DNA of 64,000 nucleotides from Gnetum montanum (Eukaryota; Streptophyta; Gnetopsida; Gnetales; Gnetaceae). The stretch spans positions 174,558-238,557 of the forward strand of contig MNCI01034695.1 in NCBI GenBank assembly GCA_015680685.1. The letters are read 5' to 3'. Position 1 is the first letter of the stretch, and the number at the start of each line of letters is the position of its first letter. Below the pieces are notes generated by a model. The model did no database searches and was not told the origin of the DNA. It saw only the letters and a list, made by a program, of their open reading frames with translations. The position numbers and the translations under genes were made by a program. Of this stretch, positions 37,297 through 49,200 are shown in pieces.

Positions 37297-38345
37297 TGAG
37301 CATAAAGAAAGTTAATTTGTACAAGCACATCTTGGAGCCCAATTTAGAATGGAGAGCTTGTGGTGGTGGTTACATTGCTACATCATGGGTTACATAACAA
37401 TCGTAAAGGTGATGTAACTGACAGTGGTGGAAAATGTGGTGGGAGTTATATCTAGGTGTTACGAGAGTTATGTGTGGGTGTGGGATGGTGGTGCTAGGAG
37501 TTACATGTAGTAGTGGCTAACATGGAACATCTTCATCTAAATTAGTCCAAGAGAAACTATAAAAGGTGGAGGTTTGCAATTGATGAAGCATCATTAACCT
37601 TCCCCTCTCCCACTAGAAGATAGGAACAAGGGATCTTGGTCTCTCTAGCATACAAAACCATGGTGATGGAGGATCAGCAAACCTTCCCTCTCTCTAGAAG
37701 GATGTGTGGTAGCGGTGATCATGACTTGGGTAGAAGGATTAGAGATATCTCTCTTTATGGAATAGGAACAGATCTTAGGTCCTTTCTCTCTCCAATAGTG
37801 AGTAGTAATTGGTAAGCAGCACATAGCCAATTCTCCAAGTAATCACCATGATAGGCAGGTAGCTATAGGAGAGCATGCAACAGTCTCTCTAAACGAAAGG
37901 TAGATAATTCTTGTGAGCTATGAGAGCAACGTGTATGGACATCAACACATTAGCAGCAAAAAAAGGCTAACAATGCATGTGCACAATAGGCACATCTAAG
38001 GCTATAATAGCAATCTATGCTGAGGTTCTATTTATCTCTCTCATAATAATGATAATGGTGATAGGTGATGGTGCATAGCAATAGATAGAAAGGATGCTTC
38101 AACTATCTACATGCACGTTAGAGGCTCTTCCAATGTGCAAACTACAATGAGAAATCTCTCTCTCCTCTCTCTTAGCAGATGTGCAATGTAGTAAATGATG
38201 GCAATGCAGGTGGGTAGCATCAACAAGTAGGTGAGCTCATAGAGGCACATCAACTTTGCTTCACAATGTCAACAACTATAGATGGTAGCAGTCAGTAGTG
38301 GGGTTATATTTTTCTCTATTTTGATGGTTGTCAATAAGTGATGGG
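37297..38345 (+). repeat. LTR family R, copy 2, left part
   Basis: Starts TGAGCATAAAG and follows copy 1 base for base with scattered differences (TATA box CTATAAAA at 37558-37565) until element D interrupts it at 38346. The right part resumes at 56083. Confidence 0.7.
38341..38345. other. Target-site duplication of element D, left copy
   Basis: ATGGG, identical to 56083-56087. Both flanks match the uninterrupted sequence in LTR R copy 1 (near 36770), which gives an independent view of the empty site. Confidence 0.9.
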
Positions 38346-39902
38346 TGTAACAACTGAAAACATCAATGGCTAGAACAAAACACCGAGTGGTCGTTAGCCG
38401 CTGGCAGTCTTGACCCCGTTTCCATTGGAGGGCCGTGCTAGATGGGATGGAAATAGGGCACCCTAAATAGTCTGGTCAATTAGACAGGGACTTAGTTAGT
38501 ATCTATATAACCTTTTGGAATGTGTGATTTAGAGAAAATTATATTGATAGTGCAAAGTAATTCTTAAATGCAAAAGGAATAGAAAATAATGTAAAAATGC
38601 AACAGTGAACAAAAGATAATCTAAATGTAAACATGCAATTAGAAAAATGTGCCACTTCAAAGCTATGACCTCACCCTGTCAGGATGGATACAATTGGTTG
38701 CATAACATTGTGAAGTGTAGAAATCCTGAGAGTAACCAAGACATGTAGAGCCAGAGGGCTGTGAGCTTGAACGCAGACTCCAGCGTTAACAATGCAAAGT
38801 ACTATGAAGGTGGCAAAAGAGAACAGAATGAGAATGCTAACTGAGAATGCTAACTATTTATAGTGTTAAATAGAATGCTCAAGAGTTTGGGAGTTAGAAT
38901 GCCAAGATGTCAGGGAAAAGCCAAGCCACAGAAAAAGGAGGAACCCCTTTAAAAGTTGCTCATTACAGTATTTATAGGACCAAGGGTGCACAAAAGATGT
39001 GGTTTGAATGCCATGTGCCCTGGGTTTATGCTGACCTGTTTGTGCTACATGTGCCTTCATGACAGTTGGGCAAGACTACCACGCCGTAATTATGAGTCTA
39101 CCATGCCATAATTATGCTATTAGAGCAATAATGTAATTAGGTAAAGTGCATTGATGTCATGTAACTACCTATCATGTTTTGCCATGCCTTGTAGCATAGC
39201 ATGTTTGGAATGACGTACCATCTTGTTACGCTGTGCTACACTACACAGCATACCATAGCGTAGCATAGCATATTGTAGTGTAGCTGTCAGTTTGAAGTGA
39301 GAAATTACATTGTGTTCTGCTACACGCGTTGAAGACCTTTCAAGTGTGCTGGTTGTTTGTTGTAGACTTGCTACACCATGCTATGCTAAGTAGCGTATCA
39401 TAGCATAGTAACTGGACTTAGTTGTAAAAACATTTCCCATTTGTGAACTTTGTCTTCTACACTACGAAACTCAAAAACTTGCTGATCCCACCCTTTGAAT
39501 TTCCTTCTATCACTTTTGTAGAAGTGCTACGCCTCGCTACGCCTTGTAGCTTAGCGTAGCGTAGCAGAAAACATGACTTGATTTTGCCAAGTTCGCTGCT
39601 TTCTGATGGAAGTAGACATTGCTGAAGGACTTGAAGTCAAGCAAGGGGACTGGTCATCTAGCTTTTTCTACATTTTGCTATGCTGCATAGCATAGCATAG
39701 CACTGTGCTCCTACAAACATCTTCTGAAGTTAGCTACACTACATGGCATAGCGTAGGGTAGCAAAACTCCTTAACTTAGAAAACTTGTTGAAGTGGACAG
39801 TCTAAAAATTAGAGCGTCCATCTCCTAAAGAACTACCATAATGCTTCGTGATTTGCAAAGGCCTGGTGAAGCAAGAATGTCTTCGAATTTTGGGGTGTTT
39901 CA
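38346..39902 (-). repeat. Element D 3' LTR
   Basis: 1557 bp, partner of 54578-56082. Minus-strand TATA boxes CTATAAATAG (near 38858) and CCTATAAATAC (38968-38978). The part from 39180 to 39780 is full of GCTAYGCTAC/GTAGCRTAGC inverted repeats. Confidence 0.9.
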
Positions 39903-39920
39903 TTGACCCCTCTTTGTCGA
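39903..39920 (-). other. Polypurine tract of element D
   Basis: Minus strand ACAAAGAGGGGTCAA directly before the LTR start TGAAACACC. Confidence 0.75.
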
Positions 39921-40980
39921 CGTCTGGACGACGGGCTCGAGAGACGTTGACAAAGAAAACGAAACACCACAGAAGACACGATGCTAAGGTTGCTACTTGG
40001 TGACTGCTAGGATGTTTCTTGGCTGCACTTGAGAGTGTTTCATTGGTTTTATAGAGGTTAAGGTAGAGAGAAAAGATGATGTTTAGTAGAGTCCCTCATC
40101 AGAGTGCTCATGAGGGACTCATTCACATTTTCATCTTTGACTAGCGCTGTTCTTCAACCTCTTCTAGGACAGGTGTTTCCTTCATAACATGAGTTGTGTT
40201 ACATCTATGAAAAGTTTTATCCTGCCTATAGATGCTTCCAATGTGGAAAGTTGTGTTATGCACATTATGGAATTTGCACTCAAAAGTAGTCAAGCTAGTC
40301 AAGGCACTCGCTTCGTGACACCGTAGAACTTGCTGCTGATGCTTGGGCATACTCTCGGCCGCACCCTATAAGCAGGATAGAGAGTGAGATGTGAAGCGAG
40401 GGTAAGAGTTTTTCTTGTTGCAAACATTTTTGAAGCTCTTGGACACCTACACTGGTGCAGAATGTCCAAAGTAGGAAAGCCAGTAGTGGCCTTGGCAATG
40501 TCGGCTTGGAGGAACTAGCCTTGAAGGCATCAGAAGTTTTCGTGAGTGTGGATGTCCTGGAATCCCTACCAAAGGCATGCATTCTCAGTTTAGCTATGGG
40601 ATCAGCTACCACATAGCTAAACGTCATGCAATCCTAGGTGTTGGCAGGGAGCTGGAGAGTAATAATATTGTGGCTAGGCCAGAATACTGCTAGAACTCCA
40701 GTTGTGGGAACTAGCCAAGGAACTACCATCAGGGTTGTGGGCCATGGCGACGGTAGGTTTGGAGGGCCAGTGTAATGACATTTCACATCTCTGGAGGGTC
40801 AGCATGATGGCAAGGGTGGTGCATCACTTATGTTCCAAACCATGTTCCCATTGTATCGTGAACTACATTCTAGAGCTATGACATCCCACCCACACATTAG
40901 CATTGGGCATGCTCGTTTAATGAGTACTTGGCATAGATGCATGATAGGGACATGATGGAAACCTAGTTCAAGGTCTTGGT
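39921..40980. other. 3' non-coding region of element D
   Basis: About 1 kb between the minisatellite downstream of integrase and the polypurine tract. Short open frames at 40141-40627 have no recognised family. Confidence 0.5.
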
Positions 40981-40984
40981 AGAC

Positions 40985-41345
40985 CGTGTGCTAGTTTAGA
41001 GTCCCAGTGGATCACTGCACTGGTTTAAGGTCCCAATAGACCGTACATCCCAGTTTATAGTCACAGTGGACTAGCATTGCCAATTTTACGTCGTAGTGAA
41101 TGGTTTCTGCTGGTTTAATGTCATAGCGGACATTGCTTGTTACTGTCATCACCATTTTAACATCATAATGGACGTTGCTTATTGCTAACACTAGTTTAAC
41201 ATCATAGCAAATGTTTCTCGATGTTGCTAGTTTAACATCATTATGGATGCTGATTGATGTTGTTGCCAGTTTATCATCGTAGCGGATGATGCTCAATGCT
41301 AGTGTCACTAGTTTAACATCGTAGCAGATGTTGCATGATGTTGCC
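40985..41345 (-). repeat. Minisatellite with core CTAGTTTAACATCATAGCGG
   Basis: Eight or more imperfect units of roughly 30-48 bases, each with GCTAGTTTAACRTC followed by TAGYGGAYGTTGC. On the minus strand it reads as repeated YDVKLA, an artefact of the repeat. Related cores occur at 44930-45260 and 50100-50490. Confidence 0.85.
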
Positions 41346-41349
41346 ATGC

Positions 41350-42480
41350 TTCAGATGTAGTACAACTTGAGGTACGAGTGATTCACTAGGTTGGCGAACT
41401 CATTACTGTCCAAGTCTACCAGTTTGAAATCTCCATTCCCAAAGGCTTTGGTGACCATGTAAGGGCCTTCCCAGTTGGCTGAGAATTTGCTCACATGCTC
41501 GCAGATGGCCTTGAGGATGAGGTCTCCCTTCTGTATTGGCTATCGATGCAGGTCTGCATAGTGCTTTTGCTGTTGCTTGCTCTGGTATCACTCTATGTGA
41601 CTCAGCATCTGTGCGTGCTCCTCCTCCAATAAGTCAAGGTTAATGGTCCACGACTCGTTGTTCTGGGCTTTGCTCACGACATCCGCAAGGATCATCTAGA
41701 ATGATGGTACTTGCAACTCAAGAGGCAACACAACTTCAGATCCATAAACAAGGCTATAAGGAGTCTTGTCATGGTTCTGTACATCATTCTATAGGCCCAG
41801 AGAACATAGAGGATTTTCTTGTGCCACTGCCTCTTACTGTTGCCAAGCATCCGCTTCAACAAGTTGATGACGGACTTATTTCTAGCCTCCAGCTAACCAT
41901 TTTCCTATGGATAGTATGGTGAGGATAATGATTTCTTAATGCCTAGATTACTACTGAACTATGGTCCATTATCAGTTATAATAGTCATTGGAAGCCCAAA
42001 CCTTGTTACGATGTTATCGAGGATGAAATAGCAGATTTGCTGAGATGTCATTTTCCTCAGGAAAATAGCTTCCACCCACTTAGTAAAATACTTAGTGGTA
42101 GTGATAATGAAGCTATGCCTTGCAGAGGACTTAGGCATGATGGATCCTATGAGGTCTAGTCCCCATCATTGAAAAGGCCACGTGATTTGCATTGGGTGTA
42201 GGTCTGTAGGTGAGATGTGTATGAGATTTGTGTATCTCTGGCACGTGTCACACGACTTGACCTTTGATAGGCAGTCGTGATCCATGTGGGGCCAATAGTA
42301 CCCTAGGTGTCTGATTTTCATAGCCATAGCCTTGGGTTCTATGTGTCCACCACATAGCCCTTCATGCACTTCATTATGTACCCTCCGTGCCTGTTCCCCA
42401 CCCATGCATGCCAGCGATATCCCATCGTAAGAACGTTGGCACAGGGTGTCATTTCCCATGAGCGTATATTGCCGGGCATG
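41350..42480 (-). pseudogene. Integrase of element D
   Basis: Frame 42459-42166 carries the HHCC zinc-binding domain: EVHEGLCGGHIEPKAM, GYYWPHM, then CDTCQRY. Downstream frames continue into the catalytic core: WGLDLIG (first Asp), ITDNGP with FSS (second Asp), and LEARNKSVINLLKR (Glu), so the DDE triad is still readable, and the C-terminal part has GPYMVTKAFGNGDFKL. The enzyme inserts the cDNA into the chromosome. Several TAG stops interrupt it. It is the last pol domain, in normal Ty3/Gypsy order after RT-RNase H. Confidence 0.85.
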
Positions 42481-42483
42481 CTT

Positions 42484-43200
42484 TTAGATCGCATCTCTTT
42501 GAGCAGATGTCAATTTACTTAGGGGTTCATCATGTTGCAAGTAGGATTTAATGTTGGCATACCACTCCTGGGTATCCATAGCACTAACAGAGGCCACATG
42601 TCCCACGATAGTGATAGGCTCATTACATTTGTCAATCAAAGTTAGTAGACTTGCAAACGAGTGTGGTGGAATGTTTAATGTCAAGGTTGCTAAGGCGTCT
42701 GCCATGGTGTTCTCATTACATGGCACATGTTTCACATCAGTGGTTGAAAATTACTTAAGTAGGCTTTTTGGTAAGTCACAGTAGGGTTGCAGGTGTGTAG
42801 CTTTATAGGCATAGACCCCAGTGATTTGATTGAAAACTAGTTGTGAGTCACCGTGGATTGCCAAGTGTTTTATGCATAGCGTTTGGGTAGAAGAGGCCTA
42901 TGAGTAGCCCCTCATAATCTACCACATTGTTGATGCATGGGAATACAAAACGATAGGCAAACAGCTACATTTTCCCAGAGGGAAATGAAATGACAATAGT
43001 TATGCTACTTCCTCACGTAGTTGAAGCACTGTCGAAGTGCAAAGTAGCTTCTAGGTGAGAAGGGACAACGTTGATAATGCCAACATGCTCACCTAGTAAT
43101 TCAAGATCTATGGTTGCACGGTCATCGACGAGGGATGACATGAGTTGTTAGGGATAGCCCAGAGTATGTTTCTTACATATTGTAGATTGACAATTGGCTT
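42484..43200 (-). pseudogene. Second RNase H-like region and linker of element D
   Basis: Frame 42735-42484 starts MKHVPCNENTMADALATL, the C-terminal signature of the additional RNase H found in Tat-type elements (VxRxxNxxADALAxLA). The region upstream to about 43200 is frame-shifted but in the right place for the rest of the domain. Decayed. The presence of two RNase H modules supports a Tat-lineage assignment. Confidence 0.55.
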
Positions 43201-43249
43201 ACATAGTGTAGGTCAAAATCCATGGTTATTTCTTTCCATTAGGCTATCT

Positions 43250-44615
43250 TGCTTCTTTCATACACATTGTTAGTAATAGCCTAAAGTATGTTGCTTTTGC
43301 AAATGATGTTGATCATGCTGTGGAAGAGGTAGTGCCTCCACGTTTCTAGTGCGAACACTAAGGCAAGGCAATTCTTCTCCACCTCATTATATTTCACCTC
43401 ATGCACTATTAGTGCATGACTCAAATAATACACTGATATCTCAGACCCGTCGTTCCGTTTTTGACATAGCAATGCCATAATAGATGTGTCAGAGGTGGCA
43501 AGGTATATGAAAAAAGGCTTCTCCATTTGTGGTGGGTGCATTGTCAGGAGGTACGAGAGCTCTTTCTTCAAGTCATCGAAGGCTCTTGGACACTGGGTTA
43601 CCCATTAAAAGTCAACCCCTTTCTTTAGAAGATGTTGCATGGGGTGTAACTTGTCAGTCAACTTTGCTATAAATATTCGAGTAAACTGTACTCTACCTTG
43701 CAACCTACGTAGCTCATTGAGGTTTGCAGGAGGTACCAGGTTGTTGATGGCCTTGAATTTATCATGGTCCACCCATATTCTGGCCTTTAATACCATGAAT
43801 CCTAACATGCATCTGGTTTTCACTCCGAAGACACACTTCTTAGGATTAGGTGTAAGTTGTGCATTTGGTAGCACTTGAGGACTACTCCTAGATCACATGG
43901 ATGATCAGCTGCCTCTTTGGACTTGACCGCTATATAATCCACATAGTTATTTAGTGTTTCTAGGATGTAATCATTGAAGATGTAAGTCATGGCTCACTCG
44001 TAAGTTGCTCTTGCGTTCTTGAGCCCAAAAGGCATCATGGTGTAATAGAATGTCCCCCATGGGGTTGTGAAGATTGTTGTTAGCTAATGCTATGAGTTGA
44101 TGCAAATTTGGTTGTAGCCTGAAAAGCCATCCATGAAGGATAATAGAGCATGACCAGCCATAGTTTCGATGAGTTGATCGATGCTTGGAAGTGGGAAGTT
44201 GTCTTTAATCATCGCCTTGTTTAGATCCCAGAAGTCTATGTAGATTCGTATTCTTTCCATTTTCTTGGAGACCATGACGATGTTGTACATCAATTTTGAA
44301 TAATCAGCTGCATGGATGAAACCAGCTTGGTATAGCTTGTTGATGTCATCCCTTATAGCTAGCATGATTTCTGGTTTAACTTTGCGAGGCTTTTGCTTGA
44401 CTACCTTCATGCATGGGTCCAGGAAGATGTTGTGTTGTATCAGCCAGGGGTCTAAACCCAGCATGTCACTGTATGACCACACAAATACTTTGATGTTGTC
44501 TTGCAAAATTTTTGCTACGTTTTTCTGCATATGTGCATCTAGGAAGGAGCTAAGCTTTAACATTTTTACCTTCCCCTTATATGTGGTCACAGGAATCTCG
44601 ATGAGAGGGTTCTAA
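43250..44615 (-). pseudogene. Reverse transcriptase and RNase H of element D, YVDD changed to YVDY
   Basis: Frame 44590-44090 reads VFVWSYSDMLGLDPWLIQHN, FIHAADYSKLMYNIVMV, RIYIDFWDLNKAMIKDNFPL and LLSFMDGFSGYNQI, the fingers and palm of Ty3/Gypsy RT with the first catalytic Asp. The next frame reads WGTFYYTMMPFGLKNA and then NNYVDYIAVKS near 43940, so the second Asp of YVDD is Tyr. Frame 43874-43605 (PNPKKCVFGV, NNLVPPANLNELRRLQGRV) is the RT thumb, and 43571-43281 (EKPFFIYLATSDTSIMALL, VEKNCLALVFALETWRHYL) is RNase H. Stops and the catalytic change make it inactive. Confidence 0.9.
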
Positions 44616-44929
44616 ATTACACCCCCAACCTTAAAATCTAGGGTTCAGATTAGATTCTTGCGCTAGTCTAGGGATGCCCCTAAAGATGCTATGGCACAAG
44701 TCGTGGTTGATCTCCAGTCAATTAGGTCTAGGTTCAACTATCTCACAAGCTTGCCTTGTGGACCTGCTAGGGCTAAATGTGAAAAGAGATCGTGATGGAT
44801 TTCCATTTCTGCTTAACTTCTAAAAAAAATGAGATGAAATCTTGGTTGAGAGACACCTGTTAGTATCAATTATGTATAACAAAAACTTGTGAAGCAATGC
44901 CAAAATGTATGATGTAGAGATTACAAATT

Positions 44930-45260
44930 TTGCTAGTTTAAAGTCATGGCAGACTATTATAGCGTGGAGATGTAGAGCTATAAAAATAGGAAATGCAAAC
45001 TATCGATATAAAAATGTGATGTTGCTAGTTTGGTGTCATTATGGACTACAAACATGCAATAGATTGAAACATGATAATTTTAGGATCTATTTGAACCGCG
45101 GAAGTTGCACCTGTATTGGGGTTTGCTAGTTTAAGGTCTTTTTGGACCGGTGAAGGTGCAACTATGCTACGATTGCTAGTTTAAGGTCTTTATGGACTGG
45201 TGAAGGTGCAACTATGCTACGATTGCTAATCTAAGGTCTTTCCAGACCGTGATAATCGAA
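44930..45260 (+). repeat. Minisatellite with core CTAGTTTAAGGTCTTTATGGAC
   Basis: Imperfect units, clearest at 45120-45240 where GGTGAAGGTGCAACTATGCTACGATTGCTAG recurs. Shares the CTAGTTTAAGGTC..GGAC core with 40985-41345. Confidence 0.75.
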
Positions 45261-46255
45261 AATGTATTTTTTTCATTTTTCAAGAAAGTGAAGCATGTCA
45301 AGGTTTTAGTGTTAATAGTGTTATGATGTCGTGGCGATCATGCTACACTATACGGTGTACTTTGCATTAAATAGAGAGAGAGAAGCAAGTTTTCCTTTTT
45401 CACCATTACGGCCATAAATAGGGGTTAGACCTTGGTAAGCTTTCCATTCTCACCGTAAGAGCACAGAGCCCATATTTATAGCACAAGGTGATTTTGGAAC
45501 ATAGAGCAATTGTGCTAACAGTGAGCAAAGTGATTTTCTACACTGGGACGAGAAAAATTCTACAAGCAAGGCAATGGCTCCGAAGAAGGGATGCACAAAT
45601 TTGGTGCTTGCAAAGGTCAAGGAGGTGAAGCAAACCCTAGGGAAAGTGATGCAAGGGTGCATCGTGGCACGGAAGGATATGCTGTTAACCCGGTAGATTG
45701 TCGTGCTTCCTCTAATTTCTTTTTGAGATTATGTTATTCTCTACTTTTATTTTGCATCATAGTTATTTGTGTTTTCTATTGTTGCACTATTTTGGCCTTT
45801 GCATCGCCGTTGTTGCCATTTTAGCTACGGTGAATGTATGAATGCTACGCCGTTGTTGCATGCAAGGTTGCTTAAATTGCCACTGCTGCAGCCATCATAA
45901 CCATGGGGGTTCATGTAGTTTAAGTTACTTGCCCTTTGAATGGCATGGCATAGGACCTTCAGAAAGGTCGGGCCATGCGTGATGTGAGAGTGTGATACGT
46001 GTTCAGTTAAGTGCATTGCTAATCACCCTGTTAGGATTAATTACTTTTTTTCTATGCTAGGCTATTTTTTCTATGCTACTACTTTCATGTTCTTGCTACG
46101 CTATGTGTGGAAAGAGGATCATGCTATACTATATGCACAAACTGTTGAGTATTGCTACATCACGTGGGCATTGCACTTAGACATGATGTTAACACTCGCT
46201 GGTCGCATTACGCAGGATGGGGATAAGGCCAATCCTGATTATCTTGGAAATTAGG
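45261..46255. other. Non-coding region between RT and opposite-strand gene
   Basis: No recognised domain. May contain the promoter and first exon of the plus-strand gene; no element is clear enough to call. Confidence 0.4.
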
Positions 46256-49200
46256 GGGTTCCTGTGTCATGTAAGAAGACCTATGGTAAATGCTCCCCAT
46301 CCCCAAATACATATGGGAGAGTAGCGGTTCTAGTTTAGGGAAGGGGCACAGGACTTCTTAAAATTCCTCCTTGACCACTTCAACATGATAGTTTGGTCCT
46401 TCCTAGAGGAGGAGGAGGCAGCTAGCATAATAGAAGCCATATTGCCCGGGGAAAGTTGGGGCATTATGAGATTTCTGATGGATGGGACAATCATGAGCAA
46501 GTAGCGGGAAGGATCCAGTCAACACTCAACAGGGTTTAGGCCTTTAGCCTAGATCTAGGACTTGCTTGAATACAGCTGCTACCACCGCTTCAACACATTG
46601 TTCCTTGCACATTACATGGTGACGTGCTTCCAGAACCCACAAGGGACTGTCTACTATGCTAGCAGGTGAGTTTTGCAACCTTGATTTGCTGTGTTGTGTG
46701 AAGCTAGCCATATTGGCTAAATGCTAATTGTATGTGTTTTCTACCAGGTTCTTCATCAACAATTATGGGGTTCACGACCAACCGAGTTTGTTGGCTATAG
46801 CATAGCTAGCCCTATAGGAGTTCTCTTCTACTGAGAACCTGAGAGTGGGTGTAATCGGTTAGTGTGGGGGAGAATACCATACCTACCCAGGTACATATCA
46901 TGTTCCCTACGATTAGTGCAAGGGGAAGGGTTGGCTAGATGGAGTAAATGGTTGAACAAGTTCTAGTTGAGCTCATGCCATTCCCATTACCATATAGGCC
47001 CAGTAGGCCAAACAGTAAATGTCGCATGCTCAAGTGTTTTTGCAATCCTTATATTTTCTACATTTTGATCTTAAGCATTTTTATGAAAACTATTGTAGGG
47101 GTGAAGAAGCCCCATGAGGTGATGGTGGTAACTACTAAGACCTAGGGGCCAAAAATCTACTTCAAATATGATGAAGTAGAAGCGAGCCAGCGTTGGCTAA
47201 AGAATGGGGCCTCAAACTCCTTGGTCTAGAACATCGAAGAGGCTAGGCTTATGGATCTCTTCATGGTCCTGAATTCAAGCGTTCCTACCACTAAGATTCT
47301 TTTCCTAGTCAACTCATTTTCTGAAAGGATGGACAGCTTCCACACACACATACGGGATGTGCAAATGATCATTGAAATCAATGACTAGCTGTTTATAGAC
47401 CTGTTCGGTGTTCCTGCCAATGACATCCTCATAGGGTCGAAGCTCAAGAATTAGTTGATCCTTTAGAAGAAGGATATTCAGGAATGGTTGGGGCTTGTTA
47501 AGGAGTGAAAAGGGCTCCCCATGGAAAAGTTTAAGAATAGACCCACCATGGAGATTTACCCCATCTTCCATGCTCATGCATTCCCCTAGTTGCTTACCTA
47601 ATGGAAGGTCCTGCGGCTTGAGTAGGCTTTGATAATGCAGGAGGTTATGGAAGAGGGGGCCCATTACAATTGGGCTAGTTTCCTAAGTAAAGGCTTTCAG
47701 GCCAAGATTTTGGGACTCTATAAGAAATTGGAGTCCTGTTCCAACATACACTATGCCTTCTACATAGGCTATCTGAAGTGCTTCATGGAGTTTCTGGTGG
47801 TCTAGGAGAATGGAGTCTGGTTCATGTGAAATCAAAACTAGATTTCTAGACCATGGATTCGCCAGATCCACTAGAGCACACAAGCCTAAGATCTCCCAGA
47901 AATAATCAGGGAGTCATTCTCTGTGATGACAAAGGATCAGGTGACTCGTGACATTCATGGCCAGGACAACGTAGGAGGGATGCCCCATACTATAGCTAGT
48001 AACGTGTCGCAGGGGGAACATCTCATAGTTGAGACTGTGCCTAAGGAGTTGCAACAGTAGAAGCCTCCTCCAGCTAAGGCAACCCTTCGCATGGAGGAAG
48101 AGGAGGGACATAGACTATGGATTAAGTTGCAGAAGATGCAACCCCCATTGGAAAACCCTTTTATCTAATGCTTACTTTGTTATTGTTTGCTACGCTATGT
48201 TGTGTTATGCAATGTAGCATAGTGTAGCACCTACTCTGAGCTAACTTGTTTTGGACTAATGTGAATATGCTTCTTTGCTACCAGAGGCAGAATAAGAAGA
48301 AGAAGAAGGTAATGAATAAGTTTTGGCTTCTAGGATGGGGGCAAAAAATAAAGACACAGAGGTCACAGTCTGAGAAGAAAAGGCCCTAGTCAAGAATAAA
48401 GGATCTCATGTCACTAAGGTAGGGGCTCTTGTCATTAGGGAGAATCCTCCTACCAACTAAGAGGCACCTCCCTTGAATAGAAAATACGTTGGTCCCCTAA
48501 AAGGAAAGGCACCAGTACGTGAGGAAGGGACTCGTGTAGACTCAGTAGGGCCTTCTGCCAAAGCTACAGCCATCGTTTTGCATCAAAAAAAGAGAGACTG
48601 CAACCAAACACTGGTGAGTTTGGTAAATATGTTTGCCTTATCACATCCTATTTTGACCATTTCTCATATGTTTAGTTATGTAACAGCCACTACTGTTGAT
48701 GCCGTAGGACCCCCTCCAATTCGTGTGGAGTCATGGACTGAGATCCCTGACAAGTTTGCGTTCATGCAGGGACTCGTCGATGACATGATCAAACACCTTT
48801 AGCAGGCAGACCCTGACGTAGGTAAGTAGTAGTGGTAGGTGCTCTAATGTTGTTATGCTAGAAACTTTTGAGTGCATTGATCTTGTTATGCTAACGTGAA
48901 TGCTATGCTCTTTATGTCATGGTAGTCTTTTGGGTTAAATGGGACTTAGCAACACCTATGAAAGTCAATGTCATGCCCACATTCCTACTTGAACTGATTG
49001 AGGTATATTTTCGCATGTTCGATGAGGCTTGTAAATGCATTTTTCACTCATTACACTCCTTGTGGGAGTATAAGTGTGTCAATGAGGACTTGTGAAAATA
49101 GGTCCAAAGGGCTAATCAAAGAGAGGCTAACCTAGTCGCCAAGGTTGAGGATCTCAGGTCAAAAAATGAGTTCCTCATAGCTTGTGACACTAATAATGAG

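Noticed and set aside
41012-41347. Repeated YDVKLA protein on the minus strand
   Set aside because: Minisatellite translation downstream of integrase.
48309-48333. GT..AG gap in the plus-strand gene of D
   Set aside because: Only 25 bases, too short for a plant intron.
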